A stretch of DNA of 64,000 nucleotides from Lumbricus terrestris. Lineage: Eukaryota; Annelida; Clitellata; Crassiclitellata; Lumbricidae. The stretch is from positions 18,621,081-18,685,080 of the forward strand of contig OX457038.1 of assembly GCA_949752735.1 (NCBI GenBank), in the 5' to 3' direction. The notes under the pieces are model-generated. The model ran no database searches. It had not been told where the DNA came from and saw only the letters and a program-made list of their open reading frames with translations. Position 1 is the stretch's first letter; every line of letters starts with the position of its first letter. The translations under genes and the position numbers were made by a program. Positions 52,001 through 61,000 of the stretch are shown piece by piece.

Positions 52001-55000
52001 GGCAAGTCACACGAAAAGGAATGCTCAGATCTGCTCAACCAAACTCAACTACGAGTTCAACAACGAACGTGGGGCACTGAACCACGAGTCAACAGTTCGC
52101 AGCTGGGTCGACTTCAGCACCAAGTCTGAGCTGGAGTACATCAGAGGCCAAAAGATGGAACTGACGACGTCATTCAGCATCGATCCGAAGATTGTTGGAA
52201 CGGCTACCTTCAAAAGCCCGTTCCAAAAGGCCCGCGAACTCGGACTCACATTCAACCAGGAAGGACCACTCGACAATTTCAAGACCGGACTGGAATTGAG
52301 CCTCAGCCGACGCGAAAAGATCAGCTCTAACCTTGAATTCACACTCAACAGAGACGGAACTCTCCGAGTCTTCTCGCGCCTTACTACGCCGTATCAGTCC
52401 GTCGAAAGAGTGGCCATGGAGATCAACCGCTCTGGATCAGTCGACAACTTCCGTTGCGATGCATCGTTTGAGCTGAACAGCAAGAAGTTGGCAGGCAATG
52501 TCCAGATCCAGAACGACCAGGTCGCCGGCCTCAAGGTCAACGGTCAGCTGGAAACACCATTCGAGAACTTGCGTCAGGGTTCTGTTGCTCTGAACCACAA
52601 CGGAGGATGGAGAAGCTTCAGCAACAACGCCGAAATCAGTTACGATGGAACGACCATCAGCGCCACAAGCGAGTTCAATCTTGAGGGTCCTGTTGCCAAG
52701 TTCACACTGCGCACGCCCTACAGGACGGTTCAGAATGTCAACTTCAACTTCGTCCACGAAGTTAAGAATAGTCGATCAGGCAAGGGCTGGAGCAACAACG
52801 CCTCTCTCCAAGTCAACAACCAAAGATACACTGGAGAATCCGAATACATCTGGGTTGGAAAGCAACTGAAGGCCAAAGCTGTCGTCATGATTCCACAGGA
52901 GTACAGTATTGTTCTGCAACACCGTGGTGATACCCTCAAAGACTTCACCAACAGCGTCATCGTCAAGATGGACGAAAATACAGTAACGCGCAGCCTCAGC
53001 TATAAATACACGGAAAATTTGATTGACGCCAAGGCAACAATGGAAAGCGTATTCCCAAGGTCTCCGGACAACAACAACAAGGTCGAGGCAACCTTCAAGC
53101 ACGAGGGCCCCATCAGCGACTTTACGACAAAAGCCAGCATCACCACAACATTCGAGGATTACAGGGAGTTCTCCAGCGAGCTCACGTACCGCGGAAACCC
53201 GAACGACTTCACCAGCAGCCTGACCGTCAACACCCCATTCCGATCCTGGCTTCGCATGTCAGCCACAGTCAACCACAAGTTCACAGGCGATGCTCTCAAC
53301 AGTGGTGTTACCATCACTACGACCAGTGACCAGCAGATCGTTGCCACCGTGTCCTACAAGAAGGATGGGTCTTCCATCGAGGCAGCTGCCAATCTAAAGA
53401 CGCCGTACAACGGATACGAAAACTTTGACACCAACTTCCTTTTCAACGGTAATCTGAGGAACTTCCGCACTTCCGCCTCCGTTTCCACTCCATTCCAAGG
53501 TTACGAGAGATTCTCTGCCGAACTGAACCATGCAGGTCCGTCATCAAGGTTCAAGACCTCCGGAAAATTCGAAGGCAGCTCAGATTCATCTCTCGCTTTC
53601 TCCATCGATCATTCATTTACCGATGCATGGAACCTCAACACTGCCGTTGAGGTCACATTGCCATCTGGAAAGATTGCCACGACCTTCTCAAACAGCGGGG
53701 AACTTGGAAGTTTCCGAAGCGGACTTAAAGTGACAACTCTCACTTTAAGTCCCCTTCGATTAATCCGTGGGGACAACAAGTACGAAGTCAAGTTGGAGCA
53801 CGACGGAGGACTCGACGCGCCAAAGTCAAAGGTCACGGTCACGACTCCGTTCAGAGGTTACAACAACTTCCAGCTGACCAGCGAGAAATCTGGAACTCTC
53901 AAGAACATCCAACTGAAAGCCGAACTTACAACATCCATCAGGAACTGGGAAAGAACTGCAGCCAGCTGGTCTCACAACTTCGATAATTCCATCCAAATGA
54001 ACGGTCAGATCGAGACATCGTACACTGGCCTTGACAAGATAACCGGCTCTCTCAGTCACACCCCAAGCACCGATGGATTCATGACGACGATTTCTCTCGA
54101 GACCCCGGTCCAGGGCTACGAGCGTCAGAGCATCACAATCAACCACTCCAACAGACGCAACACCAACATAAAGACAACTGGAGCCGTCGAGACTTCAGTT
54201 CCAGGATACCAGCGATTCAGTGGAACCTTCGACTACACGAACACCAGACGGTTGACGAAGACGAGCGTCAGCGTCGAAACTCCGATCCGAGGATACGACA
54301 AATTCTCCACCAACGTTGAATGGAACGGCAACGACGCTAAGAGCTTCAGTGGTTCAGTCCAAGTCTCAACCTCGATCCGAGGATACGACCGATTCTCTGC
54401 CACGCTGAACCACAACGGAGACGCCGCTCAGTTCGAGACCAGCACTCGCGTCATCACTCCATTCAGCCCACAGGTCGACGCATCGATTCGCCACCGTGGT
54501 AGTCTGACTGACTTCACTACCGGGGCCACCGTCGAGTACAACAGCAAGAAGATCGAGACGGAAGTGGCCTTCAAGAGGACTGCCTCGAGGTACGAGTCCA
54601 ATTACGAGTCAAGGATCAAGATCAACTCACCGTGTCCCTACGTGAGAGACTTCAACCTGGTCGCTACACACACCCGTCAGACGGACGTGAAGACTGGAGC
54701 CTTGGATGTCACTCTGAACGGAGAGAAGAAGGTTATTAGTAAAACTTATTTTCATGAAATACAGCATAACATTGATGGAAACATGCTTCATAAAATAAAG
54801 CATAGCAAAGATGATCACTTGCTTTGATTTGATTCAAATTGTTTAGCTGATTCATTGTCCTTGCATAAACTTATAAGCAACTTTGCAAGAAAACTGCTTG
54901 CAGACATTCTCTGTTAATCCCAATAAAGAAATATCAATAATTGAATATCAGTAAATAAATCTCGGTAACTAGGTCTTAATAACTGAAATTAACACTTTAA

Positions 55001-58000
55001 GCTTGGTGATGTCAGTATGCTGATTTGATACAAAAAATACAACTCAGTACTATGCAACTGATTATAATATCTTAAGCTGTTACTTTTCTACTTAGTTGCT
55101 TAACTCTATGTTGAACTCTTCCAGGTTGATTTTGACTACCGCTACACGACCTCTGACGATCAGCAGATCACCATCAACATCCGCAACCCATACACCATGT
55201 CAACACAGCTGAACGTAGCCGGCTCTGATGGCCGAGCAGTCGTCAACTGGGACACGACCAGACAGGACAGCCAGGTGCAATTCGACTTTGGATTCAAGAA
55301 CATCAAGACATCTGACCTGACGGATCGTTCAATCCGATTTAAGACGACCGTGCCACAACGAACCATCGGCTTCGACATCGGATACACTCTGACTGCCGAC
55401 AAGTTCACAAACCGCGGTGAGCTGCAGTGGGACAGCGATCCAGAAAGCGAGTTCCTGTACGAGATCGAAGGAACAAGATCAAGCACTCGGTACGTGACAG
55501 CCTTCGACGGAACACTCAAGATCACATCCGGGCTACATACATCGACGTCATCATTCAGTCACAAGACGAACGCCAGACGAAAGTACACAACAGAGGTCGT
55601 GATTCAGGGCACGGAACGTCTGCGCATGTCCAACGAAGTCGTGATGACATCTAGCGGATTCACACACACATTCCTTGTCCAGCATCCACGATTTACCCAG
55701 GTACGACGCAACTCCTTAATTTTAAGTCTATTCTAGGCAATCGCAATTTAGAACTAGTCATGAAACACGGGCCTCTCATTAAGTTCTGCTATTTATTATC
55801 TTTTCAAAGCACATCTGTTCATTTCATCGTCATTCATTTCATATGCAATCACGAAGGAGGTGAGCTACTCTAAAAATTGCTCTGAAATACAACAAGTTGG
55901 CTGGAAAAAAATTCGTAGATTTTTAAGAAGATGTTTTTCTCACAGGACGCAAGCATCACAACCGAAGGCACTCTCACCGGAACCAGCAAGGGAGTCAAGA
56001 CGAACATCAGGTACGAGCGCCAGAGCTTCACCCTCGAAGGTCAGGTCACGGATGAGTCCCAGTCTGACTCGCTCCGTTCATCCGGAACGTTCCGCTTTGC
56101 TCATCCAAACAGCTTCACTGACGTTCAGGTGACTGGTGACGTCTTCAACGATGACGAGAAAGTTGGAGGAAATGCCGAGATCCAATACCAGATGACGAGA
56201 GAAAGATCGATGCAGAAGGCTTCACTGAAGACACAGGTCAACAAGGCCAACAAGGATTTCAGCCTCGAGGTCAGTGCCAACATTGAAATTTTGACTGAAA
56301 TAATCTAATCCTAGGTGTCAATAAAAACAACTGAATAGATGGTATTGCAGTTAGATTTGCCAAGTGGCACATTTCAAGTAGGCCTAAGTCAAGACGGAAA
56401 CGCCGCACGAAAAAGGAAGCAACTCAAAAAAGTCTCGTGTATGCCATTAAATGCGATAATGAAACTATGATTGCGATAAGTAGTGGCGATAATCGGCACA
56501 TCATCAATTAGGCTTCTGTTAAGTTAATGACCTGCGGTAATATAGACAACAGCGATGATGACAACAACGGCAATGTAACAGCTAAAATTAATCATAATTA
56601 CAGTAGAATTAAGCAGAAGCCGTTCAAACATCAATTTCTTGTGTTCAGCTGACTACACCGGTTGACACTCTTCGCTTGACTGCGACCAACCGATTTGTCG
56701 ATAACTCTAATGGAATGTACGGATACGAGTTGGCTGCAGTGACAAACAATGTGAATGTCAAGGCCGTCTCCGAACTCAGTCTTCGCGACCGAAGCTTCGA
56801 TGCCAAGTTCTACTACACAACAGGTGGGATGCACTTCGCGGTTGACGGCTTCTTTTCTTTCAGTTATGTAGGCACTTTTCCCTATATAGCCTCTTACTTG
56901 CATTTCACACAATTTGATTGGTGTTTACATCACTCTGAACTGTTCTGGCTGCTCAGCCAGTTACCTCCATCTCTCAGCAAAGAAATCTTTCACTTATAAT
57001 GCATGCAAGCCTATATTGCTAATACGTTGTGTTATTACTGTGCTGTTTATGTTTTCAGCTGACTACCTGCACCTGTTCGCCCAGGCTCTCAGTCCAATCC
57101 AGGCCAATTTCGAGATGTCCCACTACGTCAACAGCGAACGCACAAACGACATCAGTGCCTCCCTGGCGCTGTCCGACGAACGTCTGCTGACCGGACGCGC
57201 CTTCGTCCGTCCTGGTCTCCGCGAGGACGTCCTCGAACTCCTGCGTACTGACCAACTCTACCCACGAGAACTGGCCGCCAGCACCCAGCAGTGGACTACG
57301 ACGATGAGCGATGATTTCAAGCTGAAGAGTCTGCGAATGAAGCAGGCTGCCACTCCATTCATCAACGCTGCATCAGCCATCGCCAACGATGTGAACGCCA
57401 AGGTCGACGAGGTCAATGCCGCCCTCCAGGTCGTTTACAACAGGAACGAATTCTACATCCGTGACATGCACCTTGCCATGAAGAGAGCCGCCCAACAGAT
57501 CACGTGAGTGACATTTACATGTTTAGTCAGTTCATTCGTATAGTTATTTTACGTGTTCAACGATCACACGGAGAATGCAATTCGAATAAAAGTCTCATTT
57601 TATACAACGTCACCAGAATCCTTGAATCAGGGTTTCCTGTTAATTTTAAAATCAAACCTGATTTTGAATCAACCACAATTGATAATTTGTAAAGAAAATA
57701 CTTTGAATTTCTGCTTCAATAACTGGCATTAGAACCTACATCTGATACGTTACTGACTGTATGGTTATAGTGTAGCAGTGCAGAACAAACTGGACGAGAT
57801 GACACGGGCCCTCGAGGTCTTTTCCAACCGCGCCGGACGCTACTTTGCCCAATACAACCGCCTTTGGCAGCAGAAAATGGATGAAGTGTCCAGACGCTTA
57901 GCCGAGTCTTGGCAGTCGGTAGCCAACAAGTTGGAGGAGATGAGACCCAACTGGGACGAAGCCATCAGGGTTCTTCAAACGAAAATCGCCGGTAAGTCAA

Positions 58001-61000
58001 TACGCAATCACCTTAGGAGGACCTTTGTTTAAAGATGAATGCTTCAGATTTTGTTTCAACCATCTCTAATGGTGATAACGGTCAATGGTAAAAGCTTCAA
58101 AGTTCAGCTTTCCATCTGACGGAGATTCACATGTTGATCGTTTCTTAGAAATTCTTAAGAGGAACAGTTCATTAGTGATCGTCAATCTCGTTTATCTGCA
58201 GCTGTCTATTCGTGTCAATGTCTTGTGAAAATAATTAATTGTCAGAAATGCTTCGAGAGTTCGTGTAGCCTACAATGAGTGAGTTTTCATGTTAATTCAG
58301 AGCTTGGCAGCTGCATTCGCAACCACCCACGCGTCCGAGCCATGATCGACCGACTGAACGCCTTGGAACTGTCCGACTTCCTTCCACCATCAGACTGGCA
58401 GGAGCGTCTCCAGGCGGCCTACAACACCCATCGTCGATTGGTCGAGGAATTCATGTCACGCCCAGAACTGCGCGAAGTGCGAGAATGGCTGATCAAGAAA
58501 GTTGAGGAGGTCGGTAATAACGTCTTCTCAAGCATAATCTTGCGTCCGTGGATTCGTAACTTTTGAGTATTTTAAGTCATTCAATCACAAATCGGACAAT
58601 AATTTATTTTGTCTGAAGGCCATTAGTATGATATTCTGGCGCGACGTGTGAAAGGAAAAAGCACTGAGACGAGAGAGCCTGAGTGAACTTTGAGCAAATA
58701 TCAGATGTTCAAAACGTCAGCATTCTCGTTTTGGATATGATGTATACAGAATATTTCAAGGTGCCTTTAGTGTTGTATCATAGCTGTAACTGAACTGGTC
58801 ATTATCGAGGTGGTAAAGCTGTAATGAATGCTACTACAGCCACGCAGTCAGTAGCACTCTCTTCTTTTGACTGTGTGCATAGAACCATGCATTTGAAAGT
58901 GACTTTAGAGTTGTCTAATAATTATTAGTAGTCTAATTGCAGCTGAACTGGCAACGAAGTTGTTATGCGTGTGTGCATGTTTTTGTTGATTGCAGACGAT
59001 GTGGATGTACGAATACTTCGGCTACCGTGATCAGGTCAATCTCTGGATTGAACAGCTTCGTGCCCTCACCTGGGATGCGATCAAGACAAAGGCGATCGAC
59101 AGCGTCAAGAACTATCTCCAGCTGAGCAAGAACCGATGGACCTCATGGGACGTCAGCCGCGGAGAATACGCCTTCCAGCTCTACATACCTTTCGACGCAA
59201 TGGACCTGAGCTTCCTGCAGCGCCTCAACCTCCAGAGATACCTGGACTACGTTCGCAGCGTCATCGCTCGTTTGATTCCGGATGAGGAGTGGACCTTGAT
59301 CGACACTGTCTACTCATACTGGCCATCGAAGGACGTCTACAACTGGATTCCACCATTCAAGAGTAAGTAACGCCATCACTCCAGTTCGGTCTAAATCTCT
59401 ACCAAGCACCGTCAAATAATTTCATGTGCACTATGTTGCAATATAAGCTACTAAGAACTTATCAATACAACAAGCACGTCAGGCTATAAGCTAACAATAA
59501 AATTAGACTTAAATTACGCAGATCACCATGACCTAGTTTCTGAATAGCTTAAATAGCAACTTTATTATTCTTTCGTTAGACCAAATCGGCGTCTTAATAT
59601 ATATTTGCTCTTGCTTATTCCTAATATTGCTATTAAAATAAGATGAGGTGGTATTGAATTGACAAATGGAGTTGTCAATGATGAGTTCCTTGATCTTTGC
59701 AGGCCATGCCAGTATCTCCGGAAGCCAGCACTTCATGACCTTCGACCACAAATTCTACGAATTCGCCGGCGAATGCAGTTACCTGTTGACTCGAGACTTC
59801 GTCGACAAATCGTTCAGCGTCATTGTCAACTACGACAAGATGGTCAACAATCTGCCAACACGCAAGAGCATCACGGTCATCAGTGACGGCAAACAGATCG
59901 AGGTCTTCCCAGACGCCAAGGTCACCGTTGACGGAGTCCGATCCGAGATGCCACTCCGCGTCGCCAACTCGACCGTGAAGCGAACCGGAAACGCCATCAG
60001 CATCGATAGCGACCGTGGCTTCAGCGTCTTCTGCGACCTTTCGCACGACACCTGCAGTATCTCCGTTTCCGGTTGGTACTACAACAAGATGGCGGGTCTG
60101 CTGGGAACATACGACAACGAGCCATCGAATGACATGACAACGATAGACAACACCCTAACTGACCGACCAGAAACCCTCGCCTACAGCTGGACTGTCGGCC
60201 AGAAATGTCGCCCGAACAACCGTGCCATCGAACAGCGCGCTGAGCCAGACACGAAACGCTACGAGGTCTGTGCCAAGTACTTCAAGAACTCAGCATCACC
60301 ATTCCGTAGCTGCTTCCGTCAGGTCAACCCAGAGCCATACATCCGGATGTGCGTCAACGACCTACCATCGACTGATGAGGATCTGACGAACGAAGAAGGA
60401 GTCTGCAAGGTTGCTGCTGCCTACGTACAGGAATGCCGAAGACATGAAGTGCGTCTGCGATTGCCCAGGATGTGCGGTAAGCAGACCATCTCGATTACCA
60501 ATTCTTTAGAATGGTACTGAAACGATTTCACTAAACGTTTTATTTATCTTTCTTAATGATGTGATTCCTTATGCAGAGCACTGGCTCTAGCTTCTAAAAG
60601 AGGCTGTAGCCTGTATAAATGTCCTGCACTTGAGTGGTTTTGCCGTCTGGGTAGAGCAATATTTGCAAGTACTGCTCCGCCTGATCCACTGTCGAATCAG
60701 CTTTAACGTCGGTGCACTCCATAGTTCGCATTCTCCTATGGGAGATACGGAGATGAGACAGAGTATCTGTCGCCAACAGTCATGTACTTGAGGCTAAGAA
60801 ACTTAAGAAATTAAATTTGTTAACGCTCAACACTCTTGAGTTTAAGTGAAGGGATCGTCGGTACTTTAAAATTAAATGTCCATGTTTTCTTTCGTCTTTT
60901 TCAGTGCGTTGCGAGGTTCCAGATTCCGCGAGAACCTATTACGAGACTCAGACGTTCGAGTTCACCCAAGCGATCCCAGCTCCAAAGATGGCCGACGTCG

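Noticed and set aside
54732..54827. Continuation of exon 16 into a frame ending at 54827
   Set aside because: This is intron read-through. The donor at 54731 joins in phase to exon 17, and the composition changes at once to AT-rich codons.
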